Below are positions 1 to 10,969 of a stretch of DNA of 64,000 nt, piece by piece. The notes beneath the pieces are model-generated. The model did not search any database and had not been told where the DNA came from. It worked only from the letters and a program-made list of their open reading frames with translations. The stretch covers positions 16,358,296-16,422,295 of the forward strand of contig CM056389.1 of NCBI GenBank assembly GCA_029718625.1, given 5' to 3'. Source of the DNA: Synaphobranchus kaupii (taxonomy: Eukaryota; Chordata; Actinopteri; Anguilliformes; Synaphobranchidae). Each line of letters starts with the position of its first letter. Position 1 is the stretch's first letter. The position numbers were made by a program, and so were the translations under genes.

Positions 1-75
1 GGACCTCCTCCTCTTCCTCAGACGAAGAGCAGGGGGTGAAGAGCTTGTGTGCGGAGATGAGATGAGATGAGATGG
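1..75 (-). CDS. Candidate downstream exon of arfip2, cut by the window edge
   Basis: On the minus strand a strong acceptor (a long pyrimidine run ending CACCTGTCAG) opens a stretch with no stop to the window edge. The preceding arfip2 exon ends in phase 1, and in that phase this stretch reads a serine-rich segment followed by five glutamates (SSSEEEEEV). Arfaptin-2 has a variable, disordered linker at this point, before the BAR domain, so an extra fish exon is plausible. Part of the exon is an ATCTC pentamer repeat, so the match could be chance. On the plus strand the same boundary could be read as a donor. This assignment is inferred from phase and splice signals only; I do not recognise the peptide. 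Confidence 0.35.
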
Positions 76-2164
76 CTGACAGGTGAGTGACACAGACAGA
101 GAGATACAGGTAAGGTCTGTGGTACCTGGGAAGGCCACAGCCTGGCAGGCTATCCGACTGACCGCCGACCGGCTGAGGGGGTGGCCAGCCCCCCGAGACT
201 TCAAACGCAGGTCTGGAGTGGTGGCCGTAGGGCGGGGGGGGGGGGGTAGGGGGTTGGCAAGGTGTCGGGTGTCGGTAAACAGGGAGGTGTGGAATGTTTT
301 TATTTTTTTTGGTGGAAGGGGGGGGGAGGATTGTGGTAGGGATTGTAATGAGGGATTTGGGGGTGTTAGGCATTTGTAAAATATACAGGAGGGGTGTGAT
401 CAGAGTGATGTGGAGGGGTGGAGGGATTTTTATTTTGGGTGGAGTTATGGTGGGGAGGTGTCGGAATTGGGGAGTGGAAATAAAATAAAAGGGGCGGAGC
501 CGGGCCAGAAGGATGATGATGTCACCAGGAGAAGGAGGAAGAGGATGACGAAGAGTCAAATGTGCCCACACACAGAAAGAGGAGGAAGAGGGTGTGGGAT
601 GGAGGAGAGGAAGACAAGGAAGAGAAAACAGACAGAACACAGATGAGTGATAAGATAATGAACACCGGCATAAAGATGAACAAGAGGTGGAAATAAACAG
701 AAGACCGACGTGTGCATGGGATGCACCAGGAAAACACCAAACAGCACATACAACACCACAATAAATTAGTTCTGCCCTCAGCCCTGAATGGACGCAAACA
801 GGCATGCTGGCTTTTCACAGGCACATTAAGATTAGCCCCAGGATGCCAATTTAGTCAAAGCTCCCCAACTTAATAAATCATGTTCTTATCACTGCAATTT
901 TAACTGCAAGCAGACGATTCTCATTACAGGCAAACAGTGGCACAAAGTTCATCAGGTCAAACGAGAGATTAGAAAAAGGCCACCATCCAGCTTAAAAAAA
1001 TTTTTATTTTATTTTTTTACATACAGAACCTGGAGAGTTGAGAAATGGTTTTTAGAAACCCCGGCCTCGTTCGGTATGGAGAGGTAAAAGAGAAGGGAGA
1101 ATGAGAGAGAAGGGGGGGAGGGGAGACGGGAGGTGCGGTTCGGTAAAACTGAGAGGACCTTGTCCGGGGGCGGGGATGCGACTGATGCCCAGATTTTTGG
1201 GGTTCACTCTGACGGCTGGTCCTGGGGGAGAGTGCACATGCCAGTCAGACTAAGAGCTTGGAAGGGCAGCAAGTCAAGCTCTACCCAAGATTCCACAGGC
1301 TAACCCTCCACGGCCAGCTCTGGTGTTCCCTCCTATTTAACGGTAGCACGTTCCAGTCAAGTTTCTGGTGCTGTATTGCAGTACAGAACTTCTGTTGCTA
1401 TGGTATTGCCCTTGTGCACACCCCTCCTCAAATATTCACTACACTGATTCGGAATGTTTTCGCTTCGATGGCAACAGAGCGTTTCAATGGTAAGAATCCA
1501 GAGCTGAACATCTGGTTCGCCTAGAGAATCTGTGGCTCTGCACTATAATCCTCAAGAGTGGAAACTGGCTACTGGTTTACCACTGACCTTATAGACCAAG
1601 CAGATATTCAACTCTGTACCCTTAACACTGAACATTCCATCTCCCTACCGTTGAAACATTTGTTAAGGGACGTGAACAAGGACAATATTTTGGGCAACGG
1701 ATGCTTTGTACTGTCATACAGCAGAAGCCTCATCACTGACCAGACCCCCCCTGTCATTAGGAAACAGAGAAGCTGACAGGGGTTCTGGAAGGGAACACAG
1801 GAGCTCACCATCTGGTTCTCAATAAAATCTTGGGTTGTACCCTCTATGAACTTCAGAGCAGTCTAGCTACTTACCAGCCTTCCTATTTCACACACCTTGA
1901 AATGGGATTACACCAGTAGACACCGATGCTTGTGTTTATGTATAAGACAATTAAAAAGAACATTAAAATGACATTATGTAAATGAGAAGAGTGAACGCCC
2001 ATGTCTTACTTAACTGAACATGATATGTGACTTGTTAACTGATCAGCAGTCAAAGCTTGTTCCAAATAGTGGCCTTGAGTCCTTTGATGAATATTACTTG
2101 GGATATTTAAATCAGTAATCCAGTGCTTCGATTAGGTGCAGTGGAGGTGTCTATCTCAGGTTTT

Positions 2165-2260
2165 AGGGTCTTAGTGTACGCCATATATAGCGGTATGATT
2201 GCAGTCTGAAATTATGCAGTGGTCATATAGCGGTATGATTGCAGTCTGTAATTATGCAGT
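2165..2260. repeat. Two-copy tandem duplication of about 45 bp
   Basis: A unit containing ATAGCGGTATGATTGCAGTC and ending TTATGCAGTGGTCAT occurs twice back to back with one or two differences. It is a recent local duplication inside an arfip2 intron. No function is visible. Confidence 0.8.
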
Positions 2261-2812
2261 GGTCATCTCTATATCTAGTCATACTACAAATGTATGTACA
2301 TGGGGAGAGAGCAACAGAGAAGGATTGTAGTTCATTCACGGGGTTTACATGACACAGGAAGTCAGACCACTGAAACAGGAAGTGACAGAGATGTTCCAGA
2401 CTAGGGACTGGGCCAGCATGAGTCCCAGGCAGTGAAACAGGAGCACCAGTTTGCACATCTTTCCCTCCTTTTGTTGCTTTAATGACTGCGCTGGACACAA
2501 ACAGCGAAGCCCCTAAAAAATCCCACAGAGACACAGTCACCCAGACAACGGGGTCGGCACCAAAAACTCCCAGAGAGAGAAAAAGAAAGAGAGAGACAGA
2601 GATAGAAAAAGAGAGAGATGTAGAAAAAGAGCGAGCGAGAAAAACGGAGAGCGTGAGAGAGATATAGAGGGACAGGTTAATAAAAAGGGGGGGGGGAGTA
2701 GAAGAAATGTTGTGTATGTAAATGGGGGAGAGAGCAACAGAGAAGGGGCGGAGAGAAAGGTAAAGAAAAAAAAAACTGCATGTGTGAGAGAGAGCAAAAG
2801 AGAAAAGGGGGG

Positions 2813-2814
<2 letters not shown>

Positions 2815-2848
<34 letters not shown>
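2815..2848. repeat. (GA)n microsatellite abutting an arfip2 5' splice site
   Basis: An almost pure (GA) run of 17 units. In the minus-strand transcript this is a (CU)n tract that begins seven nucleotides after the end of the 109-nt arfip2 exon, essentially continuous with its 5' splice site. GA-rich, impure repeats continue at 2567-2660 and 2725-2815. PTB-family proteins are known to bind CU-rich tracts near regulated exons; that it acts here is inference. Confidence 0.9.
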
Positions 2849-2852
<4 letters not shown>

Positions 2853-2854
2853 AC

Positions 2855-2963
2855 CTTTAATGGAGCTGGTAGGAATGATACCCTCCGCTGCACCGCCGTA
2901 CCCTCCGGACACAATGCTGGTCTCGTTAAGGTTGGGCCCAGACACCATCACCTGCTGCAGGTC
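2855..2963 (-). CDS. arfip2: arfip2 exon 3 (arfaptin-2 N-terminal region)
   Basis: This 109-nt exon encodes 36 residues plus one base (phase 1 end). It begins [20 protein letters not shown] and continues GYGG...GIIPTSSIK. The first 24 residues match the human arfaptin-2 N-terminal segment as I remember it. The minus-strand acceptor is CTCGTCTCTCAG/GAC and the donor is AAAG/GTAAAA. Arfaptin-2 is a BAR-domain protein that binds GTP-loaded Arl1, Arf1 and Rac1 at trans-Golgi membranes. This exon belongs to the disordered tail before the lipid-binding helix and BAR domain. It joins in phase 0 to the start exon or to the microexon. Skipping it would shift the frame, since 109 is not a multiple of three. 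Confidence 0.9.
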
Positions 2964-3832
2964 CTGAGAGACGAGGGAACCGACCAATCACCACGCAGCA
3001 CAGAGGGGACCGGCCAATCACCACGCAGCACAGAGGAGGGAGAGGAAAAACAAGGGCCCATTCACTCCCCCCCCCCATCTCAGGCACCTTAGAAAACCGC
3101 ACAGTAAGCCAGCGGTGATTATTTCAACGCTAGGTGCAGCAGCTTTGTACCGAGTCTCTCTTCATTCCCTTCCTGTCATATTTGGGATTCAAGAGTGCGG
3201 TACTTGAGCAGAAAAAAAATAGTGTCCCCCCCCCGCCCCCCCCCCTCTCTCACTCTCACTCTCAAAAACATTACACTGATCTGAATCCAAATGCAGCTGA
3301 AGAGCAGGGCGTGTGTGCTTGAGAAGCAAACCGAGGGCCAAGGATGAACAGCGTGAGCAGCTGGTGGAAAGTTGGAGAAGTCTCCCAAGAGAAGTCTCCT
3401 CCCAACGAGCAAGTGGGATTGTAAAAGAATTTCAGAGAAACGCAGACGTGTGCGGAAGTGAACACAGTACTCACGTACCGGCCAGCGTATATGAAATGTA
3501 GGGGGGTAGAGGGGGAAACAAACAAACAAAAATAACTTTTAGCGGGTTTGAAACAAAAATTAAATAATACATGATATCATAAATGCGTATTATGATCCAG
3601 TACGGAGATTACGCTGATGGGAACTACAGCACAGCGGCTCCCTCTATTTAACACACCGTAAGACCAGAGTGAAAATGAACGACCTCCTCGTTCTCGCCAC
3701 AGGACGAGAGGCCTAGTCTGCCTGGTCAGAAACGCCACTTTAAAGCGAACCAAGAGGAACTATAAAGGCAAGTGAAGAAGAGTTAGCCGGCCCTGATGTG
3801 TCGTACAGAAACCGAGGGTTTTTTTGGGGCAG

Positions 3833-4020
3833 GGGTTCTCAAAATTGGTCCTAGAGAGCCACGGGGTCTGCTGGTTTTCATCGTTACTCAGCGATTAACT
3901 GAGAAATTATTTTAACCATCCAGTGAACTCACCTGGACTCTTGGGTCTAAACTAGCAGGGGATTTTAAGGTGAAAACAAAATCCAGCCTATCGTTGGCGA
4001 CCACCAGTTTCCAGGCAGAC
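3833..4020. mobile_element. hAT-like MITE relic
   Basis: It starts with a hAT-style terminus, CAGGGGTTCTCAAAATTGGTCC, followed by the GAGAGCC and TGCTGGTTTTCAT words common in fish non-autonomous hAT elements. No matching inverted right end is present, so it is truncated or decayed. Related relics are at 18665-18850 and 33690-33990. Confidence 0.45.
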
Positions 4021-5513
4021 AAAGGGGGTCATTCATTTTCATCTGAACTGAAGTCATCTCTCACACACTGTTAGTATAGTTTCTTCTTTTAAGAACACAC
4101 CAAGGCCATGATACAATCTAACTGTCATGGACTCTAGAAAGGGATGGTTCACTTTCTTGAGTTTTTTTAATTTTAATTTTTAAAGATTATTTCAGTTATA
4201 TTATGTATATTCTTTTTGGCTGAGAGTTTTTTGTGTGCGGTGAAGGACATCTTTATAATGGCTGGTATAGGGGCAATCAGTTTTGTGATTTAAAGCAAAC
4301 AATTAAAAAATCCACTTCAAGTTCATGAACAAATGGACAGGACTGAAAACGGTTCCTGCTTGTGCAATTCCATCTGGCAGGCAAGAAATTAAGAAATGGT
4401 CTTCATGTCGCTTTCATGTCTTTAGATAAAGTCATTCGATAACCCATTGACAATGTGGAAAGCCGTCCTCAAACAGGATGCCTCATGTCAGCACGCCAAT
4501 TTACCTTCCCTCTTGACGTCTCAAGTCTCCGCCTGTTGCAACTCCTCATCCGTAAATTCGAGCTTAAATAAATAAGGTTGGGCAATGTAGCAAAACCTCT
4601 CGTCGGATTCATAGGTGGACATAATTCTAGTTTCAATTTCAATTTGTAAGTACCAGCTAACACAGGCGGTGCATGCCTAACGTTAGCCAGACCAGTAGGA
4701 GCAAAACGGCGCGCAACTGCTTTTGAACTGAGAAGGAAAGTAGTACCAAAAGAAAAACTGATTAATATGTTTCTTTTTGTGAATAAATATTATAAAATGC
4801 ATCTGATCTGTAAAGTCCCTGGAGGTACAAAATCACTTTAGTAGCTGTGAAGTAACATTTTCTTTTCGACATTATAATCATATCAGTCGGCCTACTTTTT
4901 TCCTTGAGCAGAGTCAGCTCAGGTTGCATCACGCACTATAGGAAATGGTTCCAGCCGAAAATTGGATTAAAAGCAACCTCGACGTATAATCGGGCATTAT
5001 AAACACGTACAACCTCTGGAGGGATAATGTCGCTGTACAAGCTACTTTGGAGTTACTTGATGTGTATTTTTATTTTATTTTATTTCTTCTTTTTTTTTTG
5101 CTTTAAACCACAATCCCCATGGCTGCCCCTGTCCCAGCCATGGTAAAGCCAGCAGGTTGTCAGAACGTTCTGTAAATATCTAAAATATCGGTTTTGTCGC
5201 CAATTGAGAACATAAACTAAAACTCAAATAAAAATATTTTAAAAACTCTAGAAAGTGACCTGTCCTTTCAAGCAACACATTTAAGCAAGTTTTATCCTAC
5301 TTTTTTAAACTCCATTTTATGAGCTTGGAAGTCATAAAATTAGTTATTCAAAGGTTGGGCCAAAGTGCAGGTACTGTGAGAATGAATCTGGGCCTGTTGT
5401 TGATGAGTAACAAGATGTCCAAAAAAGATGCAAGTTAAGTAAAAAAAATAACTTAAGAAAATAAGAGTAAGATTTTACTCTCTACTGCATACATCTCAGC
5501 AAAGATACAAGCC

Positions 5514-5881
5514 TATGCTTTGTGAGTATAGAGAGCCCTAGTCTGTAGCTATAGGGGCAGTGCAGTATGCTTTGTGAGTATAGAAAGCCCTAGTCTATAG
5601 CTATATGGGCAGTGCAGTATGCTTTGTGAGTATACAGAGCCCTAGTCTGTCGCTATAGGGGCAGTGCAGTATGCTTTGTGAGTACACAGAGAGCCCTAGT
5701 CTATAGCTATATGGGCAGTGCAGTATGCTTTGTGAGTATAGAGAGCCCTAGTCTGTCGCTATAGGGGCAGTGCAGTATGCTTTGTGAGTACACAGAGAGC
5801 CCTAGTCTATAGCTATATGGGCAGTGCAGTATGCTTTGTGAGTATACAGAGCCCTAGTCTGTCGCTATAGGGGCAGAGCAG
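5514..5881. repeat. Seven-copy 52/54-bp minisatellite with alternating unit types
   Basis: Units start TATGCTTTGTGAGTA at 5514, 5566, 5618, 5670, 5724, 5776 and 5830. Two variants alternate strictly. Odd units carry GTCTGT(A/C)GCTATAGGGG and even units carry GTCTATAGCTATATGGG, so the real unit of expansion is a dimer of about 105 bp. It lies in an arfip2 intron. No coding capacity is visible. Confidence 0.92.
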
Positions 5882-7098
5882 TATGCATTCCACCTGTTGC
5901 GGTAAAGCTGAAACCATTATAGACTATAAAAAGCTCAATAACATTCTCTGCACTAGTAGTTAACTGACTGTGGATGCAGTCCAGTGATATATTTCTCCAG
6001 TCTCTCCCCCAGAGTAATGGCATCGTTAAATTGTTTTTCGTCGATGTAACAGAGAACACATTCCAGCCAGCAAGCTGCAAAACCTCCGCAAATTTGGTTA
6101 TACGCTTCTCTTGGGCATGATATGAACATACATTCATATACCGAATGTGCGTATATGTATACACATGCCCGTGCACGCAAACTCACACGCTCACACAGAA
6201 ACACGCACACACGATACGCAATATTATTTCTGTTTTAGCACCATCCCAAACCTGTTAATATAACTACATTGTTATAGTAAATTGACAAATGATCCATGAT
6301 TCGATAGCCGCATTTGGTCTTTGTGAAAGGTTAATACGACACACACAGATCTAACAGGATGCTTTTCAGCTCTTTTTCTCATTTTATTTATTTTTTTCCC
6401 CCTCTGGTGACCATGACAACACAGAATCAGTGGCTGGGCTCTAAACCGGTGTTCAATCCTGGCTCGCTCGCTCACTCCAATCCAAATCCAAGTTCATCTG
6501 TGAACCAAGCCACCCATTTATCCATTTTTGTTCTCCCCAGTTTGGTTTCACACCAGGTAAATTCCACCGTACTGGAATTCACCTGCGTAAGACAGGTGTG
6601 GAGGAACTGCAAAAAAATAAAATAATGCACAACTTGAATAAAATTGAGGGCAGGTAACCAAACCACTGGTTCATAAGTCTAAGAACGCGGTGAAAAAGCT
6701 GTAGTCTGATAGCAGCTCAATGCTAAAGGCTAAGACCGCTTGTGAACAGTCTATTTTGGTACCGCCTGTGGTGTGAAGCAGCATTTGGACGTGCCAAAAA
6801 TGGACTGAAATGAAGCACAAACTGTGAACTGAAGCTCCTAGCAGATGGAATTAGGTGTGAAACACCACGCTGTCTAAGAGGAATGAGCTGCCGCAGAAGG
6901 GACAGCCGATTCGGCTTCCTGCTCTCCGCCTGTTAGCCACGAGGAGCAGAAAGATGGGGCTGCAGTTCTTTACTTTAAACAATAAAAGCACATCTTCGAA
7001 AGTCATCCTGTTACCTCCTGATATGGTTAGTAAATGTGCATGCAACTATAGGACAAACACTCTCTCACTCTCATTCTTTCTCCCTTTCTTTCCCTCTC

Positions 7099-7190
7099 TC
7101 ACACACGCACACGCACACACACGCACACGCACACACACACACGCACGCACAAAACGCTCCCACACACATACGCGAGCATGTGCAGACATT

Positions 7191-7230
<40 letters not shown>
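7099..7230. repeat. (CA)n-rich microsatellite cluster downstream of the microexon
   Basis: Interrupted CACG/CA repeats lead into a pure (CA) run of about 19 units at 7193-7230. In the arfip2 pre-mRNA (minus strand) this is a (UG)n tract starting about 84 nt after the microexon. (UG)n is a known ligand of CELF and TDP-43 proteins. Confidence 0.95.
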
Positions 7231-7234
<4 letters not shown>

Positions 7235-7313
7235 ATGTGCACGCAAACATGGTCACACAGAAAAACACACTGACCCCCCCCATTTACACGCAGGACAGTG
7301 TGCGGTTCCATAC

Positions 7314-7346
7314 CTTCTCATCTAAGCGCCACTGAATCTGTGCAGC
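7314..7346 (-). CDS. arfip2: arfip2 candidate in-frame 33-nt microexon
   Basis: On the minus strand, TTCTTCTCATTTTTACACAG is followed by 33 nt and then a donor, AAG/GTATGG. The exon is exactly eleven codons, AAQIQWRLDEK, opening and closing in phase 0. The start exon ends in phase 0 and exon 3 begins in phase 0, so the segment can be included or skipped without changing frame. The pyrimidine tract is excellent and there is no stop. I do not remember this insert from mammalian arfaptin-2, so it may be fish-specific or a tissue-regulated microexon. It would add a charged, amphipathic stretch to the N-terminal tail. The exon is inferred from splice signals, phase and position; no transcript was seen. 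Confidence 0.7.
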
Positions 7347-7554
7347 CTGTGTAAAAATGAGAAGAATAATAAAAAGAACACCAGAGTACAGGGACTAACA
7401 AAAGAAGGCAGGGAACAAAAGCAAAAACACACAAATCCTCAAACTGCAAAATGATCACAGGTACACAAACACATCTAACAACGTCTGAGACACAAAATGA
7501 GTCGCTCACGCTTTCCCTCCTTATCGCATCTGCTCACACAAAACGGCTAACTAG

Positions 7555-7701
7555 TGCGTGTGTGCGTGTGTGTGTGTGTGTGTGTGTGACTAGTGTGCAT
7601 TAGTGCATGTGTGTGTGACTACTGTGCATTAGTGTGTGTGTGTGTGTGTGTGTGTAACTACTGTGCATTAGCGTGTGTGTGTGTGTAATTAGTGTGTGTG
7701 T
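7555..7701. repeat. (TG)n microsatellite cluster upstream of the microexon
   Basis: Several TG runs separated by a repeated motif, ACTA(G/C)TGTGCATTAG. In the arfip2 transcript this is a (CA)n tract about 210 nt upstream of the microexon, complementary to the (UG)n tract on its other side. The interrupting motif shows that the array also grew by duplication of a larger unit. Confidence 0.92.
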
Positions 7702-8393
7702 GGATGGGGGGAGTTGTACATAAACAGAAAATCAAAATGAAATGATGCCAGAATTCTGACAAACATTTAACAAAACTGAAAAATAATCTTTAAAAAGAAT
7801 GGCCTATGTGTTCAGTAGGAACACTCAGAGTAGCGTCCAGGTCATTGGCGTTTGCTTTAGCATCACAGGAAATGAGCTCACAGGTGGAACACTACTTCCT
7901 GTTCCAGGTGTCTGCCTTTCTGTCAGCCACACTTTCCAGCTCAGATTCTGTGGTTCCACAAAAACTCCACCTCCCAACCTCAGCCTTTAATCCAACTTCT
8001 ACTTACGCCTACACCCCACCCCCAACTTGCTAATTTCACCTCCATCCTCCAACGATAATCTCTACCTCCATCCCCAACCCTACCATTCAGCTCCTGTAAA
8101 ACCCCCACACTCCCATGCCTACACCCTGCCTATGAGGTCTTGCTTACCTGGGCACCAACTCTTTTCTCTTTGTGGGTCGAACACATTTCAATTTGAGCTC
8201 CACAAGCCCTTTATTAAACTCCTTTCTTCTGCCTGCCAACCAGCCTGGTTTTACTTCCTCATCAGCTGTGCAGCACATATTCACTTCCTTGCTCCTCCCT
8301 CACTCTGCACTGATTGGCCGAGACAGACGCTGCACTCTCTTCCTGGCCCCTCAATCTGCTCCGATTGGCCGATACAGGCGCTGCACGTGACCA

Positions 8394-8438
8394 CGTGTGT
8401 GTGTGTGTGTGTTTGTGTCTGTGCACGTGCGTGCGTGC

Positions 8439-8472
<34 letters not shown>

Positions 8473-8554
8473 ACGTGTATGTGCGTGCTTGTGTGTGTGT
8501 TTGCTCGTGTGTGCATGTGTGTGCGTGTGTGCGTGTGTGCGTGTGCGCAGGCGA

Positions 8555-8624
<70 letters not shown>

Positions 8625-8640
8625 ACGAGCGTGTGTGTCC
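8394..8640. repeat. Long (TG)n microsatellite
   Basis: About 245 bp of TG/GTGC repeats, pure from about 8557 to 8622 (over 30 units). Long frames of Cys-Val or Thr-His residues run through it in several phases; these are low-complexity artefacts. It lies in the first coding intron of arfip2. Confidence 0.97.
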
Positions 8641-10969
8641 ATCTCCTGTGTAAGTGGAGGGCCAGAGCCCGTAACAGCCGATATTGGGCACACAGTGAGA
8701 CGTGTGAATCCTGTTGGTTCGCCGCGTCCTGCCCGGTCTATGTGAGCTCTGAGAGATCAAAGAGACGTTTTATCCCCTCTCTCCAGCGGGACACTAATCC
8801 GGCCCTGTCTAGGTAGCCTCCAGTACCTCTGCGAGCACCCCTTTCAGGAGACGAGGGCTTTTCAAACATGCCGTCTCAGCAGCAAATTACACAATATCAT
8901 TTCAACATTCAAACCCCCCCCTGTCCACAGCCAGGGGATTCACAGAGGGATCAGTTCCCCCCGAAATGACATCACTTACCGTATTATCCACCAGCATAAA
9001 ACTGACATCGCTTCGGTCAGAGCTTTCCCTCGGACTAATCTGAAACCAGCTAGGCCTACTTCGCTCTCATCTGCAGGAATAACACAGTCCGCCAAAGTCC
9101 AGCTGATTTGTCCATTAAATAATAAATCATTAGTGGGAAGGAGAGTGGAGCTGAGGTCAGGTACAGGCGAGCTCAGGTACTGGGCTCCTCCACACCAGAT
9201 GGTTACAGATTTGAATCCCCGTTGGGATAAAGCAGTTTAACTTAATAAAAAAATTTAAAAAATTATAATAATAAAAAAAACTTTTATGGCACCTTAACTG
9301 ACCTGTACCAGCCAGCGAATGTCTGGCCCAATGGAAGTGTAGGTTGCCAAGAGTCACCCTCCGTAAGGATACGTTCAAGTGGCTTTGTAGTTTTTTTTAC
9401 CCATTGCATTATTCACTGCTCACCCTCCAGAAAGTGCTGATGGATTCTTTCTTGAAGGCCCAATAATAAAAATGTAAATAAGAAAAAAAATACTAGTAAC
9501 TGAGAGGACAAAAGCTCACTCACTCTTCAGGCAAAAAAAAAAATTGTTCTTATTAAAAACACACTTTGCATGGCAAACACACACTGTTTGATTAACAGTC
9601 TTTTCCTCCCGGATCTTTACCGGCCAGGGACTTGTGTTTGACTTACTAGGCGTGTCTTCCTACCGCACTGAACCAAGCCACTAGACTTAAGAGCCTTTTA
9701 ATCTCCACTGCAGTTTTAGTACAAGGCAATAAATGCCTTAAACAGCTTTAAAATAAAAAAAAATGCAAATCTGCCTTTACCGATCCGCACTGGAATGGCA
9801 GCCAACTAAAGATGAATTCCTACAGCTGAGCTTGCCAGTTTCTGAGCAAGACTTCACCCCCACAAGTACACAGAGTTCATTCCAAACGCTTCCCCGAGGT
9901 TCACCCGTACGACGATTACACCGACACACGTTCCAACCGAACCCCAGAGACTTCTCCAACGGCTCTTACTCACATGCAATGGGATTTCTTGACTCTGCCC
10001 GCACTGGATCCCTTGAGGTTAAGGCTCTTCGATAGTAACTGCAAACCCGGGGTGCCGAGCACGTCCAAAATCGGTTATAGGCACAGGGAGCAACCTCTCA
10101 CCAACTGCTAACAGTCAAATGAGAGGGGGGTGGGGTGGGCGGGGGGGGGGAAAGCCACGTCACCTGTTCTTTGCAAAAAATGTCCTTCTCACGGGCTGAG
10201 CGCAAGGCTGTTTAACTTCAACAGAGGTGAGAACGCTGCACGTGTGTTTGACTGTCAAATTCACACAACACCACCAACCCCCCTGGCACCCTCAAGGCCC
10301 AAGCGTATATATCGTGGGCCGACATTTTCAACACAGAGTTCCCCTTGCAGGCTGATTTAGGGAACAGAAACAGTTCATTATCACTGCTGCCCTGTGGTTC
10401 ATTTTGCCCAGATTTACTGAACGAGTTAGGCTATTTATCGAGCACAAACACTCCCTGTGGTTTTACTTGTTTTCAGTTGTTTTTTTGTACAACCGATAAC
10501 AAAGCTGAATCAAACGATAACACCAGACCCCAGCCAGGGGATTCAGACTCCTCTAGCAAGGCTTCCAAAGACCTCAGCTGCCTCACTATATGAGGCCCAT
10601 AACCTCATTGTGTTATACACCTGAGCAAGGATGCGCTTAACTAATAATCTAATGGCCACTTACTTCCTCTGACGAATTAACTCTTGTGTAGAGGTTAGAA
10701 ACGACGATTCAAACCAAAAGATTCTCCTGGTGGCAGTTCATCAGGAAATAACTCAAACCGCTGGCTAAGTACTCACTAGAAAAAAACCAGGATGTAGATT
10801 ATTATTATTTTTTTATTTCTGGCAGGAAACAAATCTCACCAAAAAAAAGAAGACCACCCTTTCCAGGGGCACTAGAAAGAGACCGTCTGAATGTCGCGAC
10901 TAACCGCCGCCCAACCCTGCCCAGGGGCGCAGTGGAGAGAGAGATTTGGGAGTGGGGGGGGTCACACAC

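Larger units (their letters stand above)
76..2854 (-). other. arfip2 intron, purine/G-rich, no other gene seen
   Basis: This non-coding stretch lies between the candidate edge exon and the second conserved arfip2 exon. It holds a G-homopolymer (about 230-246), GGGTGG-rich sequence up to 480, AT-rich unique DNA around 980-1020, a tandem duplication at 2165-2260 and GA-rich low-complexity DNA from 2567. A sequence near 2290-2322 (ATGTAxATGGGGGAGAGAGC followed by AACAGAGAAGG) recurs at about 2715-2745, flanking the GA tract, so this segment has expanded by local duplication. No splice-flanked open frame stood out. Confidence 0.5.
2964..7313 (-). other. arfip2 intron between microexon and exon 3
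   Basis: About 4.3 kb without a supportable exon. It contains a C-homopolymer region (3226-3246), a hAT-like relic (about 3833-4020), AT-rich unique DNA (4140-5460), the 52-bp alternating minisatellite (5514-5881), and a CA-repeat cluster (7099-7230) just downstream of the microexon in transcript sense. A short plus-strand frame near 3313-3501 has no splice support or recognisable domain. Confidence 0.5.
7347..10969 (-). other. arfip2 first coding intron
   Basis: 3.6 kb between the start exon and the microexon. It holds TG repeats (7555-7701, 8394-8640), an AT-rich stretch with a possible SINE fragment (9140-9380, containing GATTTGAATCCCCGT), A-rich runs, and G- or C-rich spots near 10125-10150. 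Open frames around 7800-8030 and 9760-10040 lack splice signals and known domains. No further exon is supported. Confidence 0.5.

Noticed and set aside
2223..2987. A 254-codon minus-strand open frame
   Set aside because: Only its first 46 or so codons overlap the arfip2 exon; the rest is the CU microsatellite and intron read through in frame.
8027..8816. Several 90-210-codon frames rich in Cys-Val or Thr-His
   Set aside because: They are translations of the TG/CA microsatellite in different phases and strands. The same applies near 7.1, 24.2, 26.9 and 51.8 kb.
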